Source: Nocardioides silvaticus (GTDB taxonomy: Bacteria > Actinomycetota > Actinomycetes > Propionibacteriales > Nocardioidaceae). Taken from it: a stretch of DNA of 64,000 bases. The notes under the pieces are model-generated. The model saw only the letters and a list, made by a program, of their open reading frames with translations. It was not told the origin of the DNA and did no database searches. Where the stretch lies: positions 62,001 through 126,000 of the forward strand of contig NZ_QGDD01000007.1 of assembly GCF_003160695.1 (NCBI RefSeq), in the 5' to 3' direction. The position numbers and the translations under genes were made by a program. This document shows positions 1 through 11,204 of this stretch, one piece after another. Within the stretch, counting starts at the first letter, position 1. Every line of letters starts with the position of its first letter.

Positions 1-398
1 TCGCCGCCGACGGCCGCACCGCCGGGCTGGTGACCGGTGCCGCGCGCCGGGACCTCCAGGAGACGATGACCTCCAAGGTCGGCGTGCTGCGGTCCGCCGG
101 CGGGCTCGCCGAGGCCACCGGCCTGCTCGACAAGCTCACCGGCCAGGTGGCCGAGCAGGTCGACCAGGACTCCTGGGAGACCACCAACCTGTTGACGATC
201 AGCACCGCCCTGGCCGACGCCGCCGCGCTCCGCGAGGAGACCCGCGGCTCGCACTGGCGCGACGACTTCCCCGAGCGCGACGACGCCCGCTGGGCCGGCC
301 ACTTCGACGTCTCGATGTCCGACGGGGTGACGACCGTGACCTTCAGCCCGGCGCCGGCCACCGACACCGACCTGCCGACCGACGGAGCAGGAGCATGA
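1..398 (+). CDS. nadB: L-aspartate oxidase, C-terminal part (cut by window start)
   Basis: The open frame runs in from the left edge and ends in TGA at 396-398. The visible ~131 residues resemble the C-terminal helical domain of the NadB/SdhA flavoprotein family, with an E-T-x-L-L-T-I-S helix and a R-x-E-S/T-R-G-S-H-W-R-D-D-F-P motif; that Arg-rich motif is typical of NadB. NadB oxidises aspartate to iminoaspartate in de novo NAD synthesis. The stop overlaps the nadC start as ATGA, so the two are translationally coupled. The FAD-binding domain lies outside the window. Confidence 0.9.
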   Translation, partial: AADGRTAGLVTGAARRDLQETMTSKVGVLRSAGGLAEATGLLDKLTGQVAEQVDQDSWETTNLLTISTALADAAALREETRGSHWRDDFPERDDARWAGHFDVSMSDGVTTVTFSPAPATDTDLPTDGAGA

Positions 399-1315
399 CG
401 CTCGCCCGGACGCCGTACGACGCGCTGCCCTCGGCGCTCGTCACCGAGATCGCCGACGCGGGGCTCGATCCCGCCGCCGTCCACGCCCACGTCGTGACGG
501 CGTTCGACGAAGACCTTCCCGGCGGCGCGGACGACGCGACCAGCGCCGCGATGCCGGAGATGGGACGGGCCGTCGCCGACATCGCCGCCCGTGAGGTCGG
601 TGTGGTCGCGGGGCTCGCGATCGCCGAGCTCGCGTTCCGCTACGCGCTGGGCGACGACGTCGAGGTCACCGGCCGGCTGCCCGACGGCAGCCGGGTGAAG
701 CCCGGCGACGTGGTGCTCACGGTCGCGGGACCCGTCAAGGGCGTGCTGACCGCCGAGCGCACCGCGCTCAACTTCGCCTCCCACCTCTCCGGAGTCGCCA
801 CCGCGACCGCCGCCTGGGTCGACGCGATCGCCGGCACCGGCGCCCGGGTGCTCGACACCCGCAAGACGCTGCCCGGCTGGCGGGCGCTGCAGAAGTACGC
901 CGTGCGCTGCGGCGGCGGGGTCAACCACCGGTTCAGCCTGGTCGACCGCGCGATGGTCAAGGACAACCACGCGGTCGCCGCCGGCGGGGTCGTCGAGGCC
1001 TACCGCGCCGTGGTCGCCGCGAACCCCGGTCTGCGGGTGGAGGTCGAGGTGATGGATCTCGACGAGCTGCGAGCCGTGCTCGACGCCGGCTGCACCGAGG
1101 TGCTGCTCGACAACATGAGCACGGCCGACATGCGGGCGGCGGTGGAGATCAACGTGGCCGCCGGCCGTCCGGCGGCGTTGGAGGCCTCCGGCGGGCTCAC
1201 CCTCGAGCGCGCCCGCGAGGTCGCGGAGACCGGCGTGGACTTCATCTCGGTCGGCGCGCTCACGCACTCGGTCAACGTCTTCGACCTCGGGCTGGACTTC
1301 CGGGAGCAGGAATGA
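395..1315 (+). CDS. nadC: Nicotinate-nucleotide pyrophosphorylase (quinolinate phosphoribosyltransferase)
   Basis: 306 residues, the usual QAPRTase length. It converts quinolinate and PRPP to nicotinate mononucleotide and CO2, the step after NadB and NadA. Diagnostic segments are visible: E-R-T-A-L-N-F near residue 121, D-T-R-K-T-L-P-G-W-R near 150, G-G-G-V-N-H-R near 171, M-V-K-D-N-H near 186, and L-L-D-N-M late in the barrel. The ATG at 395 overlaps the nadB stop and the gene's own stop overlaps the coaX start as ATGA, giving a nadB-nadC-coaX operon. Confidence 0.97.
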   Translation: MTLARTPYDALPSALVTEIADAGLDPAAVHAHVVTAFDEDLPGGADDATSAAMPEMGRAVADIAAREVGVVAGLAIAELAFRYALGDDVEVTGRLPDGSRVKPGDVVLTVAGPVKGVLTAERTALNFASHLSGVATATAAWVDAIAGTGARVLDTRKTLPGWRALQKYAVRCGGGVNHRFSLVDRAMVKDNHAVAAGGVVEAYRAVVAANPGLRVEVEVMDLDELRAVLDAGCTEVLLDNMSTADMRAAVEINVAAGRPAALEASGGLTLERAREVAETGVDFISVGALTHSVNVFDLGLDFREQE

Positions 1316-2088
1316 CGCTGCTGGCGGCCGATATCGGCAACGCGCACACCGTCCTCGGGATGATCAGTGACGGCGAGGTCGGCTCGCACTGGCGGGTCGC
1401 CACCCACGAGCACCGCACCGCCGACGAATGGGCGGTGCTGCTCCGCGGCCTGCTCGGGGCGGAAGTCAGCGAGATCTCCGGTATTTCCGTCTGCTCGACC
1501 GTCCCTGCGGTTCTGCAGTCCTGGCGCGAGATGCTGCTCGGTCATTTCCCTGATATCCCGCACGTCATTGTCGAGCCCGGCGTGCGCACCGGCGTACCGA
1601 TCCTCGTCGACAATCCGCGCGAGGTCGGCACCGACCGGATCATCAACGCGCTGGCAGCGGCCAACGACTTCGGCGGACCAGCGATCGTCGTCGACTTCGG
1701 CGGCACCGCGACGACGTTCGACGTCATCGACGACCAGGGCCGGTACGTCGGCGGCGCCATCACCCCCGGCATCGAGATCTCCCTCGAGGCACTGGGCACG
1801 CGCGGCGCGCAGCTGCGGATGGTCGAGCTGGTGCGGCCACGCGGCGTCGTCGGCAAGAACACCGTCGAGGCCCTCCAGTCCGGCATGGTGTTCGGCGTCG
1901 CCAGCCAGGTCGAGGGGATGGTCGAGCGGATCACCGCGGCCCTCGGCGTCGCGGCCGGTGAGGTCCGGGTGGTCGCCACCGGATATCTCGCGCCACTGGT
2001 CACCGAGGAATGCCGCTGCTTCACCCACCATTCACCGTGGTTGACGCTGCGCGGGCTCGAAATGGTGTTCCTCCGCAACGCGAAATAG
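1312..2088 (+). CDS. coaX: Type III pantothenate kinase
   Basis: 258 residues. It phosphorylates pantothenate, the first step of coenzyme A synthesis. The N-terminal phosphate-binding motif D-I-G-N-A-H-T-V-L-G and the V-D-F-G-G-T-A-T-T-F-D motif near residue 124 identify the type III (ASKHA-fold) family; G-G-A-I-T-P-G-I and the C-terminal G-L-E-M-V-F also fit. The ATG overlaps the nadC stop. CoaX next to lsr2-clpC is a conserved actinobacterial arrangement. Confidence 0.96.
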   Translation: MTLLAADIGNAHTVLGMISDGEVGSHWRVATHEHRTADEWAVLLRGLLGAEVSEISGISVCSTVPAVLQSWREMLLGHFPDIPHVIVEPGVRTGVPILVDNPREVGTDRIINALAAANDFGGPAIVVDFGGTATTFDVIDDQGRYVGGAITPGIEISLEALGTRGAQLRMVELVRPRGVVGKNTVEALQSGMVFGVASQVEGMVERITAALGVAAGEVRVVATGYLAPLVTEECRCFTHHSPWLTLRGLEMVFLRNAK

Positions 2089-2209
2089 TCGACAAAACGG
2101 CACCGGTATTCCGCCGACTTTCCTTCATCGCGGGTTTACGACATTATGCGAGGGTCGTTCCGGGGGATATCGGGACGCGAATAACCTATTTCGAGGGAAG
2201 GCGCCAGCC

Positions 2210-2533
2210 ATGGCACAGAAGGTCAACATCGTTCTCGTCGACGACATCGACGGCTCCGACGCCACCGAGACCGTCGCATTCGGTCTCGACGGCACCAACT
2301 ACGAGATCGACCTCAACGACAAGAACGCCGCCAAGCTGCGCGACGCCCTCGCCGCCTACGTCGGCCACGCCCGCAAGGTGGGTGGCGGTCGTCGTACCCG
2401 CTCCAAGTCCGCCGCCGCCGGCTCCGGCCCCTCGGCCAAGGAGATCCGCGACTGGGCCCGCTCCAACGGCTTCAAGGTCCCCGACCGCGGCCGGATCCCC
2501 GCCGACGTGCGCGAGGCGTTCGACGCCCGCTGA
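2210..2533 (+). CDS. lsr2: Lsr2 nucleoid-associated protein
   Basis: 107 residues, the usual size. Lsr2 is an H-NS-like protein that bridges AT-rich DNA and silences horizontally acquired genes. The N-terminal dimerisation part (M-A-Q-K-V-N-I-V-L-V-D-D-I-D-G) and the C-terminal DNA-binding part are both present; the latter has I-R-x-W-A-R-x-N-G near residue 83 and an R-G-R-I-P AT-hook-like loop followed by D-V-x-E-A-F. An AGGGAAGG Shine-Dalgarno lies before the ATG. The 121-nt upstream gap (2089-2209) is locally AT-rich and probably holds its promoter. Confidence 0.97.
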   Translation: MAQKVNIVLVDDIDGSDATETVAFGLDGTNYEIDLNDKNAAKLRDALAAYVGHARKVGGGRRTRSKSAAAGSGPSAKEIRDWARSNGFKVPDRGRIPADVREAFDAR

Positions 2534-2545
2534 GCCACCGGGCGC

Positions 2546-2638
2546 GGGGAATCACCGGTCGACCGGGGGTTCCCCAGGGTTGACAGGCACTGCAATGCCC
2601 GACAACCCCGGGGAATCACCGGTCGACCGGTGATTCCC
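2546..2638. repeat. Three-hairpin palindromic element, copy 1 (subtype A)
   Basis: A-type palindrome (GGGGAATCACCGGTCGACCG...TTCCCC), then a B hairpin with GGGTTG/CGACAACCC-like arms around ACTGCAATGCCC (imperfect here), then a second A palindrome ending GGTGATTCCC. It lies between lsr2 and clpC, just upstream of the ClgR box. The same plan recurs near 11103, 19266, 52250, 54551 and 58470. It may act as a terminator for lsr2; that role is inferred. Confidence 0.9.
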
Positions 2639-2648
2639 AGCCCGGCGC

Positions 2649-2665
2649 GTTCGCTGATAGCGGAC
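2649..2665 (+). promoter_or_regulatory. ClgR-type operator upstream of clpC
   Basis: GTTCGC-TGATA-GCGGAC lies about 100 nt before clpC. Its core CGC-TGATA-GCG fits the CGCYNANRGCG core published for the ClgR activator of clp genes in Corynebacterium and Streptomyces; one base of the right arm (GCGGAC for GCGAAC) breaks full symmetry. A -10-like TAGGCT sits at 2692-2697. No clgR gene is in the window. Confidence 0.7.
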
Positions 2666-2750
2666 GGGATTTTCGCTGCCCACGGAACGCGTAGGCTGTT
2701 GATCGGGTTGTACCCGTCGTACGCCCTGCAGACGCGTGGAGGAGCAACAG

Positions 2751-5342
<2,592 letters not shown>

Positions 5343-5358
5343 CAGCCGGACGAGCGAC

Positions 5359-5403
5359 AAGGCGTCCGATCGCAGTCACCAGGTGACTGCGATCGGACGC
5401 CTT
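5359..5403. terminator. Strong terminator between clpC and mutY
   Basis: A perfect 22-bp inverted repeat (AAGGCGTCCGATCGCAGTCACC and its complement) with one central base, ending CCTTT on the + strand and also on the - strand. It lies between convergent genes, so it probably terminates both. It is by far the longest perfect stem in the window. Confidence 0.9.
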
Positions 5404-5452
5404 TCGCATTTCAGCGCGTCGGTTCTCGTCTGCAGAGGTCGATCCGTCGGCC

Positions 5453-6337
5453 TCACGGCAACGAGTAGCGGCCGCTACCGGTGGCGACGACCAGCCCGTC
5501 GGCGACGAGCGAGGCCAGGCAGCGCTCGCGCTGGTCGGCGATGTCCCACGCCGCGTCCAACCGGCTCTTCGGCACCGACCCGGGTGCGTCGCGCAGCACC
5601 GCGAGCAACCGGCCCCGGCACTGGCGGTCGGTGCCGGCGTAGGTCTGCACGGGGCGAGGCGGACCGTCGTACGCCGGGCGGCCGGCGGTGTGCCACGCGC
5701 AGCGGTCGACGACGGGGCAGGTGGGACACCGGGGGCGGTCGGCGGTGCAGACGAGCGCGCCGAGCTCCATCACCGCGACCGACCAGGTGGCGGCGGTCGG
5801 CGGGTCCGCGGGCAGCAGCTCCTCGGCGACCGCACGCTCGGCCTTGGTGACCGAGCGCGGCGGGAACTCCACGCCGGACACCGCCCGCCCGAGCACCCGG
5901 CGCACGTTGGTGTCGAGCACGACCTGGCGCTGGCGGTAGGCGAAGGCCGCCACGGCCGCGGCCGTGTAGTCGCCGACGCCGGGGAGGGCGCGGAGCGCGT
6001 CGTAGGAGTCGGGTACGACGCCGCCGTGGTCGGCCACGATCGCGACCGCAGCCGCGTGGAGGCGCAGCGCCCGGCGCGGGTATCCGAGCCGACCCCAGGC
6101 GCGGACCGCCTCGCCGCTGGCCTCCGCGGCGAGCGCCGCGGGTGAGGGCCACCGGTCCAGCCAGGCCTGGTGGACCGGGAGGACCCGCGCGACCGGCGTC
6201 TGCTGCAGCATGAACTCCGAGACGAGCACCGACCAGGCCGACGCGTCCGGCCGTCGCCAGGGCAGGTCACGGGCGTGCGCGTCGTACCACGCGAGGATCG
6301 GGGCGACCAGGTCGGGCACCGTGGGATTCTCCACCAC
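5453..6337 (-). CDS. mutY: A/G-specific adenine glycosylase MutY
   Basis: 294 residues from GTG 6337 (a second GTG is at 6334); GGAGG lies 8 nt upstream. It removes adenine mispaired with 8-oxoguanine. Visible features: S-E-F-M-L-Q-Q-T with catalytic Glu41, a helix-hairpin-helix L-P-G-V-G-D-Y-T-A near 118, catalytic Asp142 in L-D-T-N-V-R-R-V, and a [4Fe-4S] motif C-x6-C-x2-C-x5-C at 197-213. It lacks most of the NUDIX-like C-terminal domain of E. coli MutY, which is usual in actinobacteria. The frame stays open to 7303 but that upstream part is antisense to the next gene. Confidence 0.95.
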   Translation of the reverse strand: MVENPTVPDLVAPILAWYDAHARDLPWRRPDASAWSVLVSEFMLQQTPVARVLPVHQAWLDRWPSPAALAAEASGEAVRAWGRLGYPRRALRLHAAAVAIVADHGGVVPDSYDALRALPGVGDYTAAAVAAFAYRQRQVVLDTNVRRVLGRAVSGVEFPPRSVTKAERAVAEELLPADPPTAATWSVAVMELGALVCTADRPRCPTCPVVDRCAWHTAGRPAYDGPPRPVQTYAGTDRQCRGRLLAVLRDAPGSVPKSRLDAAWDIADQRERCLASLVADGLVVATGSGRYSLP

Positions 6338-6385
6338 CCGTCGTGCCTCCACGGATCGGGGACCCTCCGTCCTTAACCTCGGACC

Positions 6386-7252
6386 ATGCCGCCGTTGACC
6401 CGTGGCCCGCTGCCGGCGGGTGTCTACTGGCGCCGCCGGTTCTTCGTGCTGGCGCTGGCCGCCACGCTGGTGTTCCTCGTCGCGAGCGTCCTGACCGGCG
6501 GCAGCGACGGCCAAGACGACGTGCCCGTCGCCCGACAGGCCGGCAACGAGGTCGAGCCGTCCCAGACGATCACCGTCGACCAGGGCCGCAAGGCCCGGGG
6601 CGAGCAGCAGTCCGCTCCCCAGGGACGCAAGGGCAAGCGGGACCTCGGTCCGCAGCAGGGCCCCACCTTCGACCCGACGCTGCTCGCGGCGGAGCCGAGC
6701 GGCAACTGCGAGCCCGCCGACGTGCGGATCACCCCGCGGGTGGAGTCGGCGGTCGCCGGCAAGCCGGTGACGATCGGGCTCGCGCTCCAGACCGTGCAGG
6801 CCGAGGCGTGCTACTTCCGGATCGGTGCGGACAAGGTCACGATCAAGGTGACCCGCGGGCAGCAGGCCCTGTGGCGGTCGAGCCACTGCCCCGGCGCGGT
6901 CCCGAGCACGTCGGTGGTCGTGCGCCGGTCGATCGCCACCGTCGTGCAGATGGAGTGGTCCCCGTTCCCCGAGGGCACCCGCCACGGCAAGGAGTGCCCC
7001 GGCACCAAGGACTGGCTGATGCCCGGCGACTACACCGTCACCGCTGCCGCGCTGGGTGGCGAGCCGGGGGAGTCGGCGTTCACGCTGGCCGCGCCGGAGC
7101 GGGAGAAGATCGTCAAGAAGACGAAGAAGGACGAGCGGGACGAGCGGGACAAGCAGGACGAGCGCGACAGGAAGAGCCGCAACCAGCTGGACGAGGAGAC
7201 CGCCCAGGAGGAGGCGCAGGGCGCCCAGGACGGCGAGGAGCCGCGGCGCTGA
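6386..7252 (+). CDS. Single-pass membrane protein of unknown function
   Basis: 288 residues. A short basic N-terminus (Y-W-R-R-R-F) precedes one hydrophobic helix at about residues 17-37, so the bulk is probably extracytoplasmic. Residues ~95-235 look like a compact beta-rich domain with four cysteines that could form disulphides. The last ~50 residues are a highly charged K/D/E/R-rich tail. A -10-like TAACCT ends 6 nt before ATG and no Shine-Dalgarno is evident, suggesting leaderless translation. I do not recognise the family. Confidence 0.8.
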   Translation: MPPLTRGPLPAGVYWRRRFFVLALAATLVFLVASVLTGGSDGQDDVPVARQAGNEVEPSQTITVDQGRKARGEQQSAPQGRKGKRDLGPQQGPTFDPTLLAAEPSGNCEPADVRITPRVESAVAGKPVTIGLALQTVQAEACYFRIGADKVTIKVTRGQQALWRSSHCPGAVPSTSVVVRRSIATVVQMEWSPFPEGTRHGKECPGTKDWLMPGDYTVTAAALGGEPGESAFTLAAPEREKIVKKTKKDERDERDKQDERDRKSRNQLDEETAQEEAQGAQDGEEPRR

Positions 7253-7265
7253 GAGCTCGTCACAC

Positions 7266-7312
7266 CGGGGATTCTTGTAGCGGTCGCGCTGGAACCACGA
7301 CAAAATTCCCCG
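7266..7312. terminator. Imperfect inverted repeat between convergent genes
   Basis: Arms CGGGGATTCTTGT and ACAAAATTCCCCG (11 of 13 pairing) flank a 21-nt loop between the membrane-protein gene and disA, which converge here. Position suggests a bidirectional terminator. The long loop and absence of a U-tract make this weak. Confidence 0.4.
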
Positions 7313-7343
7313 TTGCGTCGCCTACACGGCGGCCAAGACCCGA

Positions 7344-8420
7344 TCAGACATACCTTTCGAGGATCGTCGACTCGGCCAGCCGGGACAGGCCTTCCCGCAC
7401 GCTGCGGGCGCGCAGCTCGCCGACGCCCTCGACGGCCTGGAGGTCGTCGATGCCGGCGGAGAGCAGCTTCTGGAGGGTGCCGAAGTGGTCGACCAGGCCC
7501 TCCACGACCCCGGCGGGGAGGCGCGGCACCTTGGTCAGCAGCCGGTAGCCGCGCGGGGCGACCGCCCCGTCGAGGTGCTCGCCGGCACCGATGCCGAGCA
7601 CCCGCGCGACCGAGGCCGGGTCGACCAGGTCGGTGGCCGACAGGTTCTCGAGCTTGGTCAGCAGGTCGTCGGGCTCGCGGCTGCGCTTGCGGGAGGGCAC
7701 GTAGTCGCGGATGACCAGCTCGCGCTCGATGTCGACGCCGGTGATCAGCTCCTCCAGCTGGAGGGCGAGCAGCCGACCGTCGGTACCGAGCTCGAGCACG
7801 TAGTCGTCGATCTCGCGGGCGATCCGGGTGACCATCTCCAGCCGCTGGGCGACCACGGCGACGTCGCGCACGGTCACCAGGTCCTCGATCTCGAGCGCGG
7901 AGAGCGTGGCGGAGACCTCGTCGAGACGCAGCTTGTAGCGCTCGAGGGTCGCCAGCGCCTGGTTGGCGCGGGAGAGGATCTGGCCGGAGTCCTCGAGGAC
8001 GTGGCGGGTCTCGCCGACGTACGCCGCGATGATCTGCATCGACTGCGACACCGAGATGACCGGGAAGCCGGTCTGCTTGGCGACCCGGTCGGCGGTGCGG
8101 TGCCGGGTGCCGGTCTCCTCCGACGGGATCGTGTGGTCGGGCATCAGGTGGACGGCGGCCCGGATGATCCGGGTGATGTCGCGGTCGATGATGATCGCGC
8201 CGTCCATCTTCGCGAGCTCGCGGAGCCCGGTCGCGCTGAACGGGACGTCGAGCTCGAAACCGCCCGTGGAGATGCCGTCGACGATGCGGTCGCGACCGAG
8301 CACGATGAGCGCGCCGGTGCGGGCGCGCAGGATCCGGTCGAGGCCGTCGCGCAGGCCGGTGCCCGGCGCGATCGACGCCAACGTGTCGCGGAGGCGCGGG
8401 TCACCCGGCCGCTCAACCAC
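7344..8420 (-). CDS. disA: DNA integrity scanning diadenylate cyclase DisA
   Basis: 358 residues, full length. DisA makes c-di-AMP from two ATP and slows when it meets branched DNA. The N-terminal DAC domain carries the catalytic D-G-A at 73-75 and R-H-R at 106-108 in G-T-R-H-R-T-A-D-R. A long helical linker follows, and the C-terminus has a helix-hairpin-helix (V-E-G-V-G-E-L-R-A-R). The GTG start has GGGAG upstream. It lies 82 nt downstream of radA, an actinobacterial pairing; RadA is known to inhibit DisA in some bacteria. Confidence 0.97.
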   Translation of the reverse strand: MVERPGDPRLRDTLASIAPGTGLRDGLDRILRARTGALIVLGRDRIVDGISTGGFELDVPFSATGLRELAKMDGAIIIDRDITRIIRAAVHLMPDHTIPSEETGTRHRTADRVAKQTGFPVISVSQSMQIIAAYVGETRHVLEDSGQILSRANQALATLERYKLRLDEVSATLSALEIEDLVTVRDVAVVAQRLEMVTRIAREIDDYVLELGTDGRLLALQLEELITGVDIERELVIRDYVPSRKRSREPDDLLTKLENLSATDLVDPASVARVLGIGAGEHLDGAVAPRGYRLLTKVPRLPAGVVEGLVDHFGTLQKLLSAGIDDLQAVEGVGELRARSVREGLSRLAESTILERYV

Positions 8421-8502
8421 TACGCACTCCCATCCCTAGGCCCGGGTCGACACCCTGGTCGAACGCAACCTTAGAGCCTGAGGCCGCACCCGGCGCCGGA
8501 AC

Positions 8503-9915
8503 TCAGCCGCCCTCGATCACCCGGAAGGAGCGCGTGGGGTTGAGGAACTCGAGCGCACGGCGCACGTGGGAGACCTCGACGACCTGCATCCCGTCGACGA
8601 TCCGCTGCCGGCCGCCCTTGCCCACCTCGGCCGGCACCAGCGCGATCTCGAACCCCAACCGGGCCGCCTCGGCCAGCCGCTGCTGGACGTCGCGGACCCG
8701 GCGCAGCTCGCCGGACAGGCCGATCTCGCCCATCGCGACCAACCCGGTCGGCGGTGAGGTCATGAAGTGCGACGACGCCAGCGCGATGGCGAGCGCGAGA
8801 TCGGCGGCGGGCTCGGTGATCTTGGCGCCGCCGACGGTGGAGGCGAAGACGTCGCGCTGGCTGAGGTCGACCCCGCAGTGCTGCTGGAGCACCGCGAGCA
8901 CCATCGCCAGCCGGGAGCCGTCGATGCCGGACGTCGTACGACGTGGGCGCTCGCCAGCCTGGGCGACCAGCGACTGCACCTCGGCGAGGAGCGGCCGGCG
9001 ACCCTCCATCGTGACGGCCACGCAGGTGCCGGGCACCCGGCCGTGGTGGCGCTCGACGAAGATGCCGGTCGGGTCGGCGACGGCGCGGATGCCTTCGGGC
9101 CCGAGGTCGAAGCAGCCGACCTCGTCGACCGGGCCGAAGCGGTTCTTGATCGCCCGCACCATCCGGAACCGGCTGCCCGACTCGCCCTCGAAGTGGAGGA
9201 CGACGTCGACCAGGTGCTCCAGCACGCGCGGCCCGGCGATCGAGCCGTCCTTGGTCACGTGGCCGACGAGCACGACGGTGACGCCGCGGGTCTTCGCGAC
9301 GCGGACGAGCGCTGCGGCGACCTCCCTGACCTGGGTGACGCCGCCCGGGACGCCCTCGATGCCGGCGGCGCCGACGGTCTGGACGGAGTCGACGACCACG
9401 AGCCGCGGTCGCACCTCCTCGATGTGGGTGAGGATCGCGCCGAGGTCGGTCTCGGCGGCGAGGTAGAGCTGGTCGTGCACCGCGTCGGTGCGGTCGGCGC
9501 GGAGCCGGACCTGGGACGCGGACTCCTCGCCCGTGACGTAGAGCGTGCGCTGGTCGCGCGCGGCGGTGCGCGCCGCGACCTCGAGCAGCAGGGTCGACTT
9601 GCCGACGCCCGGCTCACCGGCCAGCAGCACGGCGGCTCCCGGCACCAGCCCGCCGCCGAGCACGCGGTCGAGCTCGGGCACCCCGGAGCCGTGGTGGACG
9701 GCCTGCTCGGCCGACACCGCGCCGATCGGGACCGCCGGTGTGGACACCGGTGCGGCGACGGTGCGGCCGGCGGGTGCGCCGCCGGCCTCGGCGACCGAGC
9801 CCCAGGCCTGGCACTCGCCGCACCGGCCGACCCACTTCGTCGTCGTCCAGCCGCACTCCGAGCAGCGGTAGGAGGCGCGGGGTTGGGCGGCGCGGGATCG
9901 CGTGCTCGTGGCCAT
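8503..9915 (-). CDS. radA: DNA repair protein RadA (Sms)
   Basis: 470 residues from ATG 9915. RadA is a RecA-like helicase that promotes branch migration during recombination. Order of features: zinc finger C18-x2-C21...C32-x2-C35, Walker A G-E-P-G-V-G-K-S-T at 100-108, the RadA-specific K-N-R-F-G motif in the middle, and a C-terminal Lon/S16-like domain. An in-frame GTG at 9933 would add six residues with no better signal. The gene is divergent from the LacI regulator gene. Confidence 0.96.
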   Translation of the reverse strand: MATSTRSRAAQPRASYRCSECGWTTTKWVGRCGECQAWGSVAEAGGAPAGRTVAAPVSTPAVPIGAVSAEQAVHHGSGVPELDRVLGGGLVPGAAVLLAGEPGVGKSTLLLEVAARTAARDQRTLYVTGEESASQVRLRADRTDAVHDQLYLAAETDLGAILTHIEEVRPRLVVVDSVQTVGAAGIEGVPGGVTQVREVAAALVRVAKTRGVTVVLVGHVTKDGSIAGPRVLEHLVDVVLHFEGESGSRFRMVRAIKNRFGPVDEVGCFDLGPEGIRAVADPTGIFVERHHGRVPGTCVAVTMEGRRPLLAEVQSLVAQAGERPRRTTSGIDGSRLAMVLAVLQQHCGVDLSQRDVFASTVGGAKITEPAADLALAIALASSHFMTSPPTGLVAMGEIGLSGELRRVRDVQQRLAEAARLGFEIALVPAEVGKGGRQRIVDGMQVVEVSHVRRALEFLNPTRSFRVIEGG

Positions 9916-9992
9916 GGGACGACCGTAGGCCACCCGTCCGACAGTATGTTCGAATGACGCGCTGCGTGTCCGGGTACCGGGCGGTGCGGACG

Positions 9993-10010
9993 TATCCTCG
10001 TTAACGTTCC
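9993..10010 (+). promoter_or_regulatory. -10 box and LacI-type operator of the regulator gene
   Basis: TATCCT (9993-9998) is followed by GTTAACGTTCC (10000-10010) with the palindromic core AACGTT. LacI-family operators commonly centre on a CG step in such a core, and this one would cover the transcription start, which suggests autorepression. No convincing -35 box was found. Confidence 0.45.
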
Positions 10011-10041
10011 AACCGCACCTGAGACCTGCCCGGAGGCGACC

Positions 10042-11100
10042 GTGACCTCAGCGTCGTCGTACGACGCGCCGCTCGTGCCGCCGACCCTGGCCGACGTCGC
10101 CGAGCGGGCGGGGGTCTCGCGGCAGACGGTCTCGAACGCGATCAACAACCCCGACCTGCTGCGTCCCCAGACGCTCGAGCGGGTGCAGGCGGCGATCCAG
10201 GAGCTCGGCTACCGGCCCAACCGTGCCGCCCGTCACCTCCGCACCCGGGCCTCGCACCTGATCGGCCTGCGGCTCCCGCCGGCCCAGGAGTTCACGGCCA
10301 ACGCGGCGATGGACCGGTTCGTGCACGCGCTGGTCGAGGCGTCGCGGGAGGCGGGCTACCACCTGCTGCTCTTCTCCGGCGGGCCCGGCAAGCCCGAGAC
10401 CACCGCCGAGGACCTGGTGCGCGGCTACGACGACCTGCTCCGATCGACCGCCGTCGACGCGTTCATCGTCACCGACACCTACCTCGGGAACCCCCAGACC
10501 CGATGGCTCAGCGAGCGGCACGCGCCGTTCGTCGCGTTCGGCCGGCCCTGGGAGGACCCCGACGAGACGCACCCGTGGGTCGACGTCGACGGTGCCGCCG
10601 GCGTCGAGCTCGCGACCCAGCACCTCCTCGACCGCGGCCACGAGCGGATCGCCTGGATCGGCTGGGCCGAGACCTCCTTCATCGGCCAGGACCGGCGCGC
10701 CGGCTGGGAGCGGGCGATGGCTGCGGCCGGCCGGCCGACCGACGGGCTCGCTGTCCGCGTCGCCGACACCGTCGACGCCGGCCGGGAGGCGGCCGACGTG
10801 CTGCTGGACTCGGTGCGTCCCTCGGCGATCGTCTGCGCGAGCGACACCCAGGCCGTCGGCGTCCTGCACTCCCTCGCCGCCCGCGGCCTCCACCCCGGTC
10901 GCGACGTCGCCGTCGTCGGCTTCGACGACTCCCAGGTCGCCCAGGTGGTGCCCGGCGGGCTGACATCGGTCCGGCAGCCGCTGGAGCAGGTCGCCATCGA
11001 GCTGGTGCGGGCCCTGGAGGCGCTCCTCGCCCGCGAGCCGTACGACGCGCGCGGGGTGCTGCTGGTGCCGACGCTGGCGGTGCGTGGGTCGTCGGGCTAG
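10042..11100 (+). CDS. LacI-family transcriptional regulator
   Basis: 352 residues. The N-terminal LacI helix-turn-helix and hinge are clear (T-L-A-D-V-A-E-R-A-G-V-S, then S-N-A-I-N-N, R-V-Q-A-A-I-Q-E-L-G-Y-R-P-N), followed by a periplasmic-binding-protein-like effector domain with D-V-A-V-V-G-F-D-D-S near residue 294. GGAGG precedes the GTG start. No sugar transporter or glycoside hydrolase is adjacent, so its effector and targets are unknown. Confidence 0.93.
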   Translation: MTSASSYDAPLVPPTLADVAERAGVSRQTVSNAINNPDLLRPQTLERVQAAIQELGYRPNRAARHLRTRASHLIGLRLPPAQEFTANAAMDRFVHALVEASREAGYHLLLFSGGPGKPETTAEDLVRGYDDLLRSTAVDAFIVTDTYLGNPQTRWLSERHAPFVAFGRPWEDPDETHPWVDVDGAAGVELATQHLLDRGHERIAWIGWAETSFIGQDRRAGWERAMAAAGRPTDGLAVRVADTVDAGREAADVLLDSVRPSAIVCASDTQAVGVLHSLAARGLHPGRDVAVVGFDDSQVAQVVPGGLTSVRQPLEQVAIELVRALEALLAREPYDARGVLLVPTLAVRGSSG

Positions 11101-11102
11101 GT

Positions 11103-11196
11103 GGGGAGTCACCGGTCGACCGGTGAATCACAGGGGTTGTCGGGCACTGCAATGCCCGACAACCCTGGGGAACCCCCGGTCGACCGGTGATTCCCC
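11103..11196. repeat. Three-hairpin palindromic element, copy 2 (subtype A)
   Basis: GGGGAGTCACCGGTCGACCGGTGAATCAC, then the B hairpin GGGTTGTCGGGC-ACTGCAAT-GCCCGACAACCC, then an A palindrome ending GGTGATTCCCC. It lies between convergent genes (LacI + and methyltransferase -), where it could terminate both. Its B hairpin is nearly perfect, the best-preserved in the window. Confidence 0.92.
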
Positions 11197-11204
11197 GCCG
11201 CCTC

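Noticed and set aside
2010..2633. Frame through lsr2 ending in the palindromic element
   Set aside because: It is out of frame with lsr2, and the S-P-V-D-R end only reflects that the element lacks stops in several frames.
5453..7303. A 616-codon MutY with an N-terminal domain
   Set aside because: The extra ~320 codons are antisense to the membrane-protein gene and of low complexity; a GTG with a Shine-Dalgarno lies at 6337.
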